Assembly: GCF_025362475.1 (NCBI RefSeq)
Contig: NZ_JANYGH010000034.1
Span: 46,287 to 110,286 of the forward strand
DNA length: 64,000 nt
Direction of reading: 5' to 3'
Source of the DNA: Mucilaginibacter sp.
GTDB taxonomy: Bacteria > Bacteroidota > Bacteroidia > Sphingobacteriales > Sphingobacteriaceae
Shown: positions 16,992-26,291 of the stretch, one piece after another
How the letters are laid out: every line of letters starts with the position of its first letter
How positions within the stretch are numbered: the first letter of the stretch is position 1
Notes under the pieces: model-generated
Seen by the model: only the letters and a program-made list of their open reading frames with translations
Told to the model about the DNA's origin: nothing
Databases searched by the model: none
Made by a program: the position numbers and the translations under genes

Positions 16992-18131
16992 ATGCAATTT
17001 AAATATACAGAAGAGCAGCTGATGATTAAACAGGCTGCCCGTGATTTTGCCCAAACTGAATTAAAACCCGGCGTAATTGAACGCGACGACCAGCAAAAAT
17101 TCCCTGCCGAACAAATAAAGAAATTGGGCGAACTTGGCTTTTTAGGAATGATGGTTTCGCCGCAATATGGCGGCAGCGGTATGGACGCTATTTCATACGT
17201 ACTGGCCATGGAAGAAATTTCAAGGATAGATGCATCTACGGCGGTAGTGCTTTCTGTAAATAACTCATTGATTTGTAATGGGCTGGAGCGGTTTGGAAAT
17301 GATTTTCAGAAAGAAAAATATTTGATCCCCCTGGCCAAAGGTGAAAAGATAGGTGCTTTCTGCCTTTCGGAACCGGAAGCCGGCTCTGATGCCACCTCCC
17401 AAAATACTACCGCTATTGATATGGGCGATCATTACCTGTTAAATGGGGTGAAAAACTGGATCACTAACGGCAGCACCGCCTCAACCTATATTGTAATGGC
17501 CCAAACGGATGCTTCAAAGGGGCATCATGGTATCAATGCCCTTATTGTTGAAAGAGGGATGGAAGGCTTTACCATAGGTGCAAAGGAAAACAAGATGGGC
17601 ATCCGCGGGTCTGACACGCATTCAATTATGTTTACCGATGTTAAAGTGCCTAAGGAAAACAGGATTGGAGAGGAAGGTTTCGGGTTTAAATTTGCCATGA
17701 CTATGTTAGAGGGCGGGAGGATAGGTATCGCTTCGCAGGCTTTGGGTATAGCGGCCGGGGCTTATGAACTGGCTTTACAATATTCAAAAGATCGTAAAGC
17801 TTTTGGAAAGAGCCTTGCCGATTTACAGGCTATTCAATTTAAACTGGCCGATATGGCTACCGAGATTGAAGCAGCCCGGTTACTTTGTGTTAAAGCCGCC
17901 TGGTTAAAAGATCATAAACAACCGTATGCCCAGGCCAGTTCAATGGCCAAGCTTTTTGCATCAGATGTCGCTATGCGCGTTACCGTTGAAGCAGTACAGA
18001 TACATGGAGGATACGGCTATGTAAAGGAATACCATGTGGAGCGTTTAATGCGGGATGCTAAAATTACCCAGATTTATGAAGGCACATCAGAAATTCAGCG
18101 AATTGTCATTTCGCGCGAAGTGTTGAAATAG
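16992..18131 (+). CDS. Acyl-CoA dehydrogenase (short/medium-chain type)
   Basis: 379 residues, the usual length. FAD and substrate signatures: CLSEPEAGSDATS in the middle domain, WITNGSTASTYIVMAQT, and the C-terminal block HGGYGYVKEYHVERLMRDAK then ITQIYEGTSEIQR with catalytic Glu363. This Glu position is that of butyryl/short-chain dehydrogenases. It oxidises acyl-CoA to trans-2-enoyl-CoA in the cytoplasm in fatty-acid or branched-chain amino-acid breakdown, passing electrons to an electron-transfer flavoprotein. It is monocistronic here; the palindrome upstream suggests specific control. Confidence 0.93.
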   Translation: MQFKYTEEQLMIKQAARDFAQTELKPGVIERDDQQKFPAEQIKKLGELGFLGMMVSPQYGGSGMDAISYVLAMEEISRIDASTAVVLSVNNSLICNGLERFGNDFQKEKYLIPLAKGEKIGAFCLSEPEAGSDATSQNTTAIDMGDHYLLNGVKNWITNGSTASTYIVMAQTDASKGHHGINALIVERGMEGFTIGAKENKMGIRGSDTHSIMFTDVKVPKENRIGEEGFGFKFAMTMLEGGRIGIASQALGIAAGAYELALQYSKDRKAFGKSLADLQAIQFKLADMATEIEAARLLCVKAAWLKDHKQPYAQASSMAKLFASDVAMRVTVEAVQIHGGYGYVKEYHVERLMRDAKITQIYEGTSEIQRIVISREVLK

Positions 18132-18191
18132 TGGGCTGATTTTTATACTTTTGACAAAGTATATCGACTTAGTAGACTATTTTTAATCAAC

Positions 18192-19445
18192 ATGAATTTA
18201 AAGGCAATCATAACCATTATATCATCCGCCGCGCTTTTGCAGGTAGCATCAGCCCAAACCAAACTTAAAACAGGTGTTTGGCGTGGAGCGCTTACCACTA
18301 AATCAGATACCGAGATCCCTTTTAATTTTGAAGTTAAAGATACCGCCGGGAAACAGCAGCTTGCTATTATTAACGGCGCCGAAAGGTTTAAGGTAACTGA
18401 CGTTACTTCCCGGGGCGACTCCGTTTTTATACAAATGCCCCTTTTCAATTCGGAATTTAAACTGAAACTGGAAAATGATAAGCTAATCGGCAACTGGGTG
18501 AGGCACCTGGCCAGCCAGGATGTTTTGGTTAAGTTTGCCGCGGAGCCCAACACGGCCTGGCGATTTTTAAAGAGCCCGGTAAAGCCTGCTTTTAATATAG
18601 GCGGCAGATGGTCGGCTGTAATAGGTGAGGGTGATGGACGGGATACTACAGTTGGTGAGTTTAAACAGGTGGGCGCAAAGCTTACAGGCACATTTTTAAC
18701 TACCACCGGCGATTATCGTTACCTGGAAGGAATTGTATCTGGAGATAAACTATACCTTTCCTGCTTTGATGGCGGCCATGCCTATACGTTTACCGCAACT
18801 ATTAAAGATGAACAAACCATTACTGATGGCAAGTTTTACGCGGGCTACTCCTCTGTACAATCATGGGCAGGCGTAAAAGATCCGAATGCCAAATTGCCGG
18901 ATGCCTATTCGTTAACCGCGCTTAAACCGGGTTTTAAAAAGATAGATTTTGCTTTTAAAGACATCGATGGTAAAACGGTTTCCTTACAGGATGATAGATA
19001 TAAAAACAAAGTAGTTATTGTGCAGATATTAGGCTCATGGTGCCCCAACTGTATGGATGAAACAGCCTACATGGTTAACTACTACAAAAAATACCAGGCT
19101 AAAGGTGTAGAGGTTGTGGGTTTGGCTTATGAACGCACCTCCGATTTTGCCAAATCGCAAAAAGCTTTGCAACAAGTAAAAAATCGCTTTAATGTGCCTT
19201 ATCCCCTACTGATAACCGGGTACACCAGTGATAAGGCTGAGACATCAAAAAGCCTGCCCATGTTATCAAAAGTGGTTGGTTTCCCTACAACCATCATCAT
19301 TGATAAAAGCGGCGATGTACGCAAGATTCACACCGGTTTTAGCGGCCCTGGCACAGGTGAATATTACACCGGGTTTATCAATGAGTTTGAGAAACTGACA
19401 GATGATCTGTTGGCCGAGCCATCAGGAGCTGTAAAGGGAAAGTAA
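18192..19445 (+). CDS. Secreted TlpA-like thioredoxin-fold protein
   Basis: 417 residues with signal peptide MNLKAIITIISSAALLQVASA. The first 220 residues are beta-rich and unlike thioredoxin. The C-terminal domain (about 255-405) is TlpA/AhpC-like with LGSWCPNCMDE (Cys284, Cys287) and the cis-Pro region GFPTTIIIDKSG. Such proteins carry out disulfide reduction in the periplasm. The specific partner is unknown. It is followed by a repeat and faces the PepSY gene. Confidence 0.85.
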   Translation: MNLKAIITIISSAALLQVASAQTKLKTGVWRGALTTKSDTEIPFNFEVKDTAGKQQLAIINGAERFKVTDVTSRGDSVFIQMPLFNSEFKLKLENDKLIGNWVRHLASQDVLVKFAAEPNTAWRFLKSPVKPAFNIGGRWSAVIGEGDGRDTTVGEFKQVGAKLTGTFLTTTGDYRYLEGIVSGDKLYLSCFDGGHAYTFTATIKDEQTITDGKFYAGYSSVQSWAGVKDPNAKLPDAYSLTALKPGFKKIDFAFKDIDGKTVSLQDDRYKNKVVIVQILGSWCPNCMDETAYMVNYYKKYQAKGVEVVGLAYERTSDFAKSQKALQQVKNRFNVPYPLLITGYTSDKAETSKSLPMLSKVVGFPTTIIIDKSGDVRKIHTGFSGPGTGEYYTGFINEFEKLTDDLLAEPSGAVKGK

Positions 19446-19502
19446 GGAAGGATTATTGCCGCCATTGCTTCGTGCTTGCTTATGACGTTTTTTTGAAAAA
19501 AA

Positions 19503-19585
19503 TTGTCATCCTGAACGCAGTGAAGGATCTAATCGCAGACTTTACATGGCGAATAACAGATCCTTCACTGCGTTCAGGATGACAA
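19503..19585. repeat. Inverted-repeat element with perfect 28-bp arms (GTCATCCTGA family)
   Basis: Arms 19503-19530 and 19558-19585 are exact reverse complements (TTGTCATCCTGAACGCAGTG is the outer 20). The 27-bp centre matches that of the element at 44516 except for 12 missing bases. It lies between convergent genes and could also act as a transcription end. Confidence 0.9.
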
Positions 19586-19669
19586 ACTTTTCAAAATGTT
19601 ATTTTTCATTCAGTATTCCCCGGATTTTTAAACTTGCTCTGAGCCGGGGTATTTTATAGTTTATCAGCA

Positions 19670-20842
19670 TTAGAGTTTCTTTTCTATATGTTGTTTATGC
19701 ACCCTGCGATGCACTACCTCTTTTACTTTTTTTGATTTGCCTTTTTTTCGCTTCCCTAACCAGATAATAAAACCGGTTACCGGTAGCGAGGCACAAATCA
19801 AACTGGCTAAAAAAGCGATGATCTTGCCGGGCAGGCCCAGTACCTGGCCAACATGAAGATCGTAATTCATATCATTCATCTTCATGCCCGGGCTTTTTTG
19901 GGTGTGTGGGGTTTGTTTGAGTAGTTTGCCTGTATATTTCTCAAACACATAGCCATCACTTTTATAAAAATGCAGGCTTTTGGCGTATGCTGTTATCCCA
20001 ATGGTACCTGTGGCGGCGGCATCGTCATAAACCAGGAACATCTTCGCCTGGGGCGATTTTATTTGTGCCTGTGAAAATGCCTTATCAATAACAAGCCGGT
20101 TATCAATTTTGGTCTTTAACAACGAATCGGATTTTGGGAATACTTTTTCGGATGGATAACTTTTGCCCAGGTTAGCGGTAGCATAAATGCCTTCCCGTAC
20201 CGATTCAAAAACCATTGATAAACCTGTTAGGGCTAATATAAGGGCAATGCCGGTTGCGTAAAAGCCCAGTACATTGTGCAAATCGTAATTTACCCTGCGC
20301 CAGCGGCCATTCCATTTAATGTTAAAGCTGCGCTTACGGTCGCTTTTACGTTTGGGCCACCAGAGGATGATACCGCTGATCATCAGCACTATAAATATAA
20401 TAACAGAGATGCCTACAACAAGGCTGCCAATATTGGGAGGTAGCAGCAGGTAAAGGTGGATGTACTCAACAACGATAAAAAAGTTACGGGCCGGGTTTTC
20501 GGTATGGGTAATCTGCCCAGTATAAGGGTTCATGTATACATATAGCATCCCTTGCTCCTTGGGCAAATTTACCAATAGTGCTGCGGGCCTTTCAACACCA
20601 TAGCAATACATATAGTTTGCCGTAGCGCCAGGGTGTGCTTTCAGTCCTTCGGCTTTTAGGGTTGATGGAGGCAGGTAGGGCTTATGGTTAAATTCAACCT
20701 TGCGGTAATTATATAATGCATCCTGTATCTCATCCTGGAAACAAAATATACAGCCCGTGATACTTACAATAAACACCACCAGCCCGGCAATAAAGCCCAG
20801 CCAGCGGTGTATAAATAATATGACTTTTTTAAACCGGGTCAT
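19670..20842 (-). CDS. PepSY-associated transmembrane protein
   Basis: 390 residues. A first membrane helix has the hallmark IHRWLGFIAGLVVFIVSITG; further helices lie near 130-160, 190-215 and 345-370, with periplasmic loops between (HIYLLLPPN-type heme/PepSY region, GFYATGIALILALTGLSMVFE). The C-terminus is basic (RKKGKSKKVKEVVHRRVHK). Family members are paired with siderophore receptors and are thought to reduce or release iron in the periplasm. The start is 2 bases after the TonB receptor stop, so they form one operon. Confidence 0.85.
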   Translation of the reverse strand: MTRFKKVILFIHRWLGFIAGLVVFIVSITGCIFCFQDEIQDALYNYRKVEFNHKPYLPPSTLKAEGLKAHPGATANYMYCYGVERPAALLVNLPKEQGMLYVYMNPYTGQITHTENPARNFFIVVEYIHLYLLLPPNIGSLVVGISVIIFIVLMISGIILWWPKRKSDRKRSFNIKWNGRWRRVNYDLHNVLGFYATGIALILALTGLSMVFESVREGIYATANLGKSYPSEKVFPKSDSLLKTKIDNRLVIDKAFSQAQIKSPQAKMFLVYDDAAATGTIGITAYAKSLHFYKSDGYVFEKYTGKLLKQTPHTQKSPGMKMNDMNYDLHVGQVLGLPGKIIAFLASLICASLPVTGFIIWLGKRKKGKSKKVKEVVHRRVHKQHIEKKL

Positions 20843-20844
20843 TA

Positions 20845-23262
20845 TTAAAATTTGTAGGCGATGCTTAAACGATAGTTACGCGGCGCTTCCGCCTGCCAGT
20901 AAAACGCTTTTAAATAGGAGTAATATGAACCTGAGTATAAATATTTATCAAGCACGTTGAACACGTTGGCGGTGATCTTCATTTGCTTTCCTTCCCAAAA
21001 CATACCACCATCCAATTTAAAATAGTTTGGCAATCTTACGTCAGATTCGCTCCAGCTATCAGTTTGGCGACCGGCCAGGTAGGTAAAGCCGGCAGATACA
21101 CCTGTACCTTTTAACGCACCGTTTTGCAATTTATAACCTAACCAGGCGTTGGCTGTGTGTTTTGCATAACCCGGCACAACATCGCCAACTTTGATGGTCG
21201 CAGGCGTATACTGGTCAACCTTGCTTACTTTCGAATCGGTAAGCGCGTAGTTGGCGGTCAGGTTTAAACCCGGCAATATTTCGCCACGTAAATCAAACTC
21301 AATACCCTGAGCCCTTTTTTGACCAAGCAAAAAACTGACCGGGCTTTGAGGTGTACTGCTCGGATCGGCTTGTGCCTCGTTGTTTTTAATTATACGATAA
21401 ACAGATAAGGTGGTGTTCCATTTGCTGTCGGCCCAGTCTTTTTTGATCCCAAACTCCAGGTTACTGCCGGTTATCGGCTTAACCGATCCACCATCTAAAA
21501 GCCTGGCCGCACCCTGTGGTATAAAAGCCTGGTCATACAAACCATATACCGATGTATGCTCATCTACCGAAGCACTTAAGCCAATACGCGGGGTGAAATG
21601 TTTACCAGTTATAGCCGCGCTGCCAAAATCGCCTTGTTTTACATAAGTATACCGGCCGGCTAAAGTAAGCCTTACCCTGTTATCAATAAAGCCAAGCTCA
21701 TCCTGTACATATAAGCTGCTGTAAGTTTGATTAATATTGCCGTAACCTGCTGCAGATCGCGCTTCCAGGTTGGTGCTGCGATCAAACACAGGGTAGCCGT
21801 TGCTGGGTACACCAAGATTAGGGTTCTGCGGATCAAACTCAGCCCCCGCTTTGTCTAAGGGGTGCGACTGAGCGTAATCGGCATCGTAATTTTTTGTGCC
21901 CATGTCTATACCTGCAAGTATCCTATGGTTGATGCTGCCTGTGGTTACCTTTCCATTAATGAAAGCCTGTGCCAGGGTCATATCGCTTTTAGCGTCCCAA
22001 ATACCTATACTCCTGATGTATTTGCCGCTTGCGCCAACAGAATCGGCCCACATGGATGAGCCTTTTTGGCTGTAATTATAGTAAGCGGCCTGCGCGGTTA
22101 ACTTCCAGTTGTTATTTAACTGGTGTTGCAGGTTTATGGTAAAACTTTGATCGTTGATGTTTGTAGGAGGCAGGCCTGCCGGCAGCGCGGTAAAATTGCG
22201 CGGCAAAGTAGCATAACCGTTCGGACTGAAAACGTAGAATGAGCCCACATCAGACATGTTAGCATGCTGCAGGGTGTATTCGGCGGTTAGTTTGGTGGCG
22301 CTATCTATCTGGTATGAAATTACCGGCGCTATGCTGTAACGGTTATTAAACTCATTGGCGCGGAAAGAACCTTTCTTTTGGCCTGCCAGGTTTAACCGGT
22401 ACAAAAATTTACCATCCTTACTTAACTTGCCATCCAGGTCGAGCGTACTTCTGTACAAACCAAAGCTGCCAGTGGTTAAGCTAAACTCACCTTTGGTTTC
22501 GCCTGTAGGCTTTTTAGTAACTACGTTATATAAACCACTCGGATCGCCGTTACCCAGCATAAAACCTGCAGGGCCTTTAACAAATTCAATATGGTCAACA
22601 AAGCTCATGTCTTCGGTAAGCGGTCCCCAGTATGAACTCACTACGTTAAACCCGTTTCTGAATGCCTGAATCTGCGAACCGCGCATGGTAATGTTGGTAT
22701 ATAAATCGCCCCAATGCTCTAACCTTACGGCACCGCTAACATTGCGTATTAAACCGTCGCTCATGCTTATTACCTGCTGATCGGCCAATACTTGTGAGGT
22801 AACCACCTGGATATTTTGCGGAACCTCCAGCAATGGCTCATTGAGCCTTAAGCTTGGCGATGGATTACTGATTTTATATTTCTGTTTGGTGCCGGATATG
22901 GCTACTTCCTTTAGCTGGTTGGCGGTGGCTTCTAAAGTAGCATTTACTATTATTGTTTGGCCGGCTATTACTTCAACCGCAGTTTCATATACTTTAACGC
23001 CCACATGTGTGAAAGCTAAGGTGTATTTTCCATGAGGGGCTCTTAGGGTGTAATCCCCGTTTTCATCGGTTATCACGCCGTATTTAGTACCCTTCAGCAA
23101 TACAGAAATATTATCGGCCGGTTGATTATTGTTGGTTATTACATGTCCTTTAATGGTTCCGCGGGTTTGTTGAGCCAGTGCCGGGACGGTATTGGAGAGT
23201 AATATGATTGATAGAAAAAGAGAAAAGAATAGTTTGTGAAAAGATAGTTGGGGTTGCTTCAT
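20845..23262 (-). CDS. TonB-dependent siderophore-type outer-membrane receptor
   Basis: About 805 residues from the Met at 23262 (MKQPQLSFHKLFFSLFLS signal peptide); the longer ORF start at 23307 lies upstream of the promoter box. Order: signal peptide, carboxypeptidase-regulatory-like beta domain (GTIKGHVITNNNQPADN to about 120), TonB plug (PLLEVPQNIQVVTSQVLADQ; DHIEFVKGPAGFMLGNGDPS), and a beta-barrel ending RLSIAYKF with the terminal Phe needed for barrel assembly. The PQNIQVV and GDPSGLYN motifs are typical of ferric-siderophore receptors (FhuE/FoxA-like). It is in an operon with the PepSY protein. Two copies of a 21-bp motif bracket the promoter. Confidence 0.92.
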   Translation of the reverse strand: MKQPQLSFHKLFFSLFLSIILLSNTVPALAQQTRGTIKGHVITNNNQPADNISVLLKGTKYGVITDENGDYTLRAPHGKYTLAFTHVGVKVYETAVEVIAGQTIIVNATLEATANQLKEVAISGTKQKYKISNPSPSLRLNEPLLEVPQNIQVVTSQVLADQQVISMSDGLIRNVSGAVRLEHWGDLYTNITMRGSQIQAFRNGFNVVSSYWGPLTEDMSFVDHIEFVKGPAGFMLGNGDPSGLYNVVTKKPTGETKGEFSLTTGSFGLYRSTLDLDGKLSKDGKFLYRLNLAGQKKGSFRANEFNNRYSIAPVISYQIDSATKLTAEYTLQHANMSDVGSFYVFSPNGYATLPRNFTALPAGLPPTNINDQSFTINLQHQLNNNWKLTAQAAYYNYSQKGSSMWADSVGASGKYIRSIGIWDAKSDMTLAQAFINGKVTTGSINHRILAGIDMGTKNYDADYAQSHPLDKAGAEFDPQNPNLGVPSNGYPVFDRSTNLEARSAAGYGNINQTYSSLYVQDELGFIDNRVRLTLAGRYTYVKQGDFGSAAITGKHFTPRIGLSASVDEHTSVYGLYDQAFIPQGAARLLDGGSVKPITGSNLEFGIKKDWADSKWNTTLSVYRIIKNNEAQADPSSTPQSPVSFLLGQKRAQGIEFDLRGEILPGLNLTANYALTDSKVSKVDQYTPATIKVGDVVPGYAKHTANAWLGYKLQNGALKGTGVSAGFTYLAGRQTDSWSESDVRLPNYFKLDGGMFWEGKQMKITANVFNVLDKYLYSGSYYSYLKAFYWQAEAPRNYRLSIAYKF

Positions 23263-23264
23263 TT

Positions 23265-23285
23265 TATTTAGACTAATTACAAATA
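23265..23285 (-). promoter_or_regulatory. Candidate operator copy 1, upstream of the TonB receptor
   Basis: 21 bp starting TATTTAGA and ending AAATA, an imperfect palindrome. It matches the copy at 23325-23345 at 17 of 21 positions, exactly 60 bp away. It lies between the -7 box and the start codon, where a bound repressor would block transcription. A Fur-type regulator is a reasonable guess. Confidence 0.5.
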
Positions 23286-23290
23286 ATGCC

Positions 23291-23298
23291 CAAAAGTA
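23291..23298 (-). promoter_or_regulatory. Candidate -7 box (TACTTTTG) for the TonB receptor operon
   Basis: Full match to TAnnTTTG on the minus strand, 28 bases before the ATG at 23262. Confidence 0.45.
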
Positions 23299-23324
23299 CT
23301 CCAACATGACTATCCATCCAAATT

Positions 23325-23345
23325 TATTTAGAAAGATTATAAATA
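23325..23345 (-). promoter_or_regulatory. Candidate operator copy 2, upstream of the TonB receptor
   Basis: Second copy of the 21-bp motif (TATTTAGA, then ATTATAAATA at the right). It lies just upstream of where the -33 element would be. The rest of the region to 23528 shows nothing else clear apart from a CATCTGCATATCTGCACAT-type repeat near 23495. Confidence 0.5.
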
Positions 23346-23528
23346 GGACGCCAGGAAAGTATCAGGTAATTAGTATCAAGTAGCAAGACCTTAGGAATAT
23401 AGGCTTGCAGATAAAAGGAGTTTGCGCCGGTAGTTCAGCTATAACTGGGCAACGGATTTTCAGATGAAGAATTGCATTGAACAATACCACTCTTCATCTG
23501 CATATCTGCACATTTAAAATTTGCACAT

Positions 23529-24464
23529 CTATATGTCCATCAATTCTTTCTTCTTTTTACTTTTCATTCGTTTGGGTACAAATTCAAGTATTTCGTTTTT
23601 AAGGGCTTCTATCATGCGGCGCTTTAAAAAATTGCGTTGTATCACGATGCTCACTTCACGGGCGGGCTCGGGCGATTTAAAATAGCGCACCTTGTCTAAT
23701 TGCTTGTCAGAAAGTTCGGCCAGTGCAAGTTCGGGCAATATGGTTGCGCCATTGTTTTGGTCAACCATGCGTTTAAGGGTTTCCACACTGCCTGTATTGT
23801 ATTCAAAATGCTGAAATCCTTTGGTGGCTTTACGGCGTTGGCAGATGTTTAACACTTGCTCGCGCATGCAATGTCCCTCGTTCAGGATCCAGATCTCTTC
23901 CATATCAATATCATCCGGTGTGATGCTTTTCTTTTTGGACAGCTTGCTGTGTTTGGATACATAGGCCACAAAATTTTCATAAAACACGGGGATCTCTGTT
24001 AAATTATTTTCATGCAGCGGGGTAGATAGGATACCGCAATCAATCATGCCCAGCTTTAACTGTTGAACTATCTCTTCGGTGGTTTGCTCCCATACTATCA
24101 ATTTTACCTGCGGATACTTCTCAATAAAGCCATGGATTATCTTTGGTAATATATAAGGTGATATGGTAGGGATGATGCCAACCCTTAATTCGCCGGATAA
24201 TTCCTTTTGCCTATCGGTGATGATCTCCTTGATCTTCTCACTTTCTGACAGCATAACGCGTGCCTGGGTAATTATTTCTATACCTATTTCGGTAGGTGTT
24301 ACGGGCTGTTTGCTGCGGTCAAATAGCTTTACGCCCAGGGTATCCTCCAGCTTTTGCACCTGCATGCTCAGGGTTGGCTGGGTAACAAAACATTTCTCGG
24401 CGGCTAACACAAAACTCCGGTAAGTGTCAACGGCTACTATGTATTCGAGTTGGGTAATTGTCAT
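23529..24464 (-). CDS. oxyR: OxyR, LysR-type hydrogen-peroxide sensor and regulator
   Basis: 311 residues. The N-terminal winged HTH of LysR regulators (residues 1-60: TITQLEYIVAVDTYRSF, TQPTLSMQVQKLEDTLG) is followed by a LysR substrate-binding domain. Both redox cysteines of OxyR are present in EGHCMREQVLNIC at positions 199 and 208, the same numbers as in E. coli, so oxidation to a disulfide is expected to switch the protein on. It is divergent from catalase katA, its classical target, across an 87-base region containing OxyR-like half-sites. Confidence 0.95.
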   Translation of the reverse strand: MTITQLEYIVAVDTYRSFVLAAEKCFVTQPTLSMQVQKLEDTLGVKLFDRSKQPVTPTEIGIEIITQARVMLSESEKIKEIITDRQKELSGELRVGIIPTISPYILPKIIHGFIEKYPQVKLIVWEQTTEEIVQQLKLGMIDCGILSTPLHENNLTEIPVFYENFVAYVSKHSKLSKKKSITPDDIDMEEIWILNEGHCMREQVLNICQRRKATKGFQHFEYNTGSVETLKRMVDQNNGATILPELALAELSDKQLDKVRYFKSPEPAREVSIVIQRNFLKRRMIEALKNEILEFVPKRMKSKKKKELMDI

Positions 24465-24509
24465 ATAGATAAATTCTATACAAACATAGCAATTATTGAT
24501 TTTTTCTAT
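24465..24509. promoter_or_regulatory. OxyR-like operator between oxyR and katA
   Basis: ATAG-N7-CTAT at 24465-24479 exactly matches the OxyR half of the published consensus. Six bases later comes ATAG-N7-TGAT (24486-24500), and a further CTAT is at 24506-24509. The consensus has two ATAG-N7-CTAT units 7 bases apart, so this is close but not perfect. The first unit abuts the oxyR start codon and the second overlaps the oxyR -7 box, which predicts autorepression with katA activation. Confidence 0.6.
24481..24488 (-). promoter_or_regulatory. Candidate oxyR -7 box (TATGTTTG)
   Basis: Full match to TAnnTTTG on the minus strand, 16 bases before the oxyR ATG; it overlaps the second OxyR-like unit. 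On the plus strand GAAGTTTG (24524-24531) is a 7/8 match that would serve katA. Confidence 0.45.
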
Positions 24510-24551
24510 TGATTTATTATTGTGAAGTTTGATATAATAAAACTAACCTAT

Positions 24552-26045
24552 ATGGAAACCAATAAAAGAAAGCTGACCACTGCCTCCGGCAAGCCCTACG
24601 CGGAAAATGAGAATACCCAAACCGCGGGTCCGAGGGGACCAATTTTGCTACAGGATTTTATACTGCATGAAAAAATGGCGCATTTTAACCGTGAGCGTAT
24701 CCCTGAACGTGTTGTACATGCAAAAGGTTCCGGCGCTTATGGAAAGCTCACCATTACGCATGATATTTCGCAATACACACGTGCCAAAATATTTAACATG
24801 ATTGGTAAGGAAACAAAGGTATTCTTACGTTTTTCTACCGTTGGCGGCGAAAAGGGATCAGCAGATACCGAGCGCGACCCGCGTGGCTTTGCTATTAAAT
24901 TTTATACCGAGGATGGCAACTGGGATCTGGTTGGTAACAACACTCCGGTATTTTTTATAAAGGATGCTAAAAAGTTTGGTGATTTTATCCATACCCAAAA
25001 ACGCGATCCATACACCAATAGTAAAAGCGCAACCATGATGTGGGATTTTTGGTCGCTTAACCCGGAAAGCCTTCACCAGGTAACTATCCTGATGAGTGAT
25101 AGGGGTACTCCTTACGGCTATCGCCATATGGATGGTTTTGGAAGCCATACATTTTCGTTCATCAACGCCAAAAATGAACGGTTTTGGGTGAAATTCCACT
25201 TTAAAACCCAGCAGGGTATTAAAAACTTTACAGATGCAGAAGCTGCCGATATGCGTGGTAAAGCACCTGATTTTGCACAACATGATCTGCTGACACATAT
25301 TGATAACGGTGACTTTCCAAAATGGAGCCTGAAAATACAGGTAATGCCGGAAGCCGATGCCGCAACGTACCACCTCAATCCCTTTGATCTGACCAAAGTA
25401 TGGCCGCATGGTGATTATCCATTGATCGATGTAGGTGTATTGGAACTTAACGAAAACCCCGACAATTATTTTGCCCATGTGGAGCAGGCTGCTTTTGCCC
25501 CGGCGCACGTGGTGGATGGTATTGGCTACTCGCCCGATAAAATGTTGCAGGGAAGGATCCTTTCATACCCGGATGCCCACCGTTACCGCTTAGGAGGTAA
25601 TTATGAGCAAATTCCGGTAAATAAATGCCCTTACCTGGTAAGCAATTATGAAAGGGATGGACAAATGAGAGTTGATGGCAATGGCGGTTCGGGACCTAAC
25701 TATTTCCCAAACAGCTTTGATGATATAGAAGCCGATCAAAGCTACAAAGAACCAGCCTGGGATTTTGGAAACTCTGTTGGCGATTGGTATGACAGGAACG
25801 CGGAAGGCGAGAACGACCATTACACGCAGCCAGGCGATTTGTACCGTTTAATGGATACGCAGGCCAAACAGGACCTGATCAACAATATCGTGAACTCTAT
25901 GAGTGGCATAGATGGCCCTAAGAAAGACATTATCACCAACCGCCAGCTTTGTCACTGGTTTAGGGCTGATATTAACTTAGGTATGGCTATTGCCAAAGGC
26001 CTCGAGCTTGATTTGGCAGAAACCATGAAACAAATGCCGGCTTAA
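24552..26045 (+). CDS. katA: Monofunctional heme catalase
   Basis: 497 residues from the ATG at 24552 ([20 protein letters not shown]); the longer ORF start at 24522 falls at the probable promoter. Distal heme residues: His56 in [11 protein letters not shown] and Asn129 in [10 protein letters not shown]; proximal heme ligand Tyr339 in [26 protein letters not shown] is the family signature. It is a small-subunit (clade 3-like) catalase converting hydrogen peroxide to water and oxygen in the cytoplasm. It is divergent from oxyR, which should activate it. A strong palindromic terminator follows. Confidence 0.96.
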   Translation: METNKRKLTTASGKPYAENENTQTAGPRGPILLQDFILHEKMAHFNRERIPERVVHAKGSGAYGKLTITHDISQYTRAKIFNMIGKETKVFLRFSTVGGEKGSADTERDPRGFAIKFYTEDGNWDLVGNNTPVFFIKDAKKFGDFIHTQKRDPYTNSKSATMMWDFWSLNPESLHQVTILMSDRGTPYGYRHMDGFGSHTFSFINAKNERFWVKFHFKTQQGIKNFTDAEAADMRGKAPDFAQHDLLTHIDNGDFPKWSLKIQVMPEADAATYHLNPFDLTKVWPHGDYPLIDVGVLELNENPDNYFAHVEQAAFAPAHVVDGIGYSPDKMLQGRILSYPDAHRYRLGGNYEQIPVNKCPYLVSNYERDGQMRVDGNGGSGPNYFPNSFDDIEADQSYKEPAWDFGNSVGDWYDRNAEGENDHYTQPGDLYRLMDTQAKQDLINNIVNSMSGIDGPKKDIITNRQLCHWFRADINLGMAIAKGLELDLAETMKQMPA

Positions 26046-26084
26046 GTTTAGTTTGCAGTTTTGGGTCTGCAGTTTGCAGGCTCT

Positions 26085-26134
26085 CATATAATAAAAAAAG
26101 CGATGGGTTAACCCATCGCTTTTTTTATTATATG
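26085..26134. terminator. 50-bp perfect palindrome, bidirectional terminator
   Basis: The sequence is exactly self-complementary over 50 bases about a GTTAAC centre: a GCGATGGGTT stem core flanked by A7 on the left and T7 on the right. It works as a terminator in both directions between convergent katA and glmS. Confidence 0.9.
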
Positions 26135-26146
26135 TTTTTTGTACCG

Positions 26147-26214
26147 GCTGTTTGTGTCCTCACAAACAGCTTACAGAAAGCTGCTCTCATAGTTGTTTGT
26201 GAGGACACAAACAA
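26147..26214. repeat. Pair of opposed GTTTGTG hairpins
   Basis: Hairpin 1 (26147-26170) is GCTGTTTGTG-TCCT-CACAAACAGC. Hairpin 2 (26193-26214) is TTGTTTGTG-AGGA-CACAAACAA, the same unit in reverse orientation, so the whole can also fold as one long stem. Probably a small dispersed repeat. Confidence 0.7.
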
Positions 26215-26291
26215 TGGGAAATGATATTAAACAAAAATGAGATTTGAGACGCTTGTGAAGCTGTCTCATATCTAACATCTCATATCTATAA

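Noticed and set aside
24858..25508. 216-codon minus-strand ORF
   Set aside because: It lies wholly antisense to katA. Its length follows from the catalase codon composition; the peptide shows no domain.
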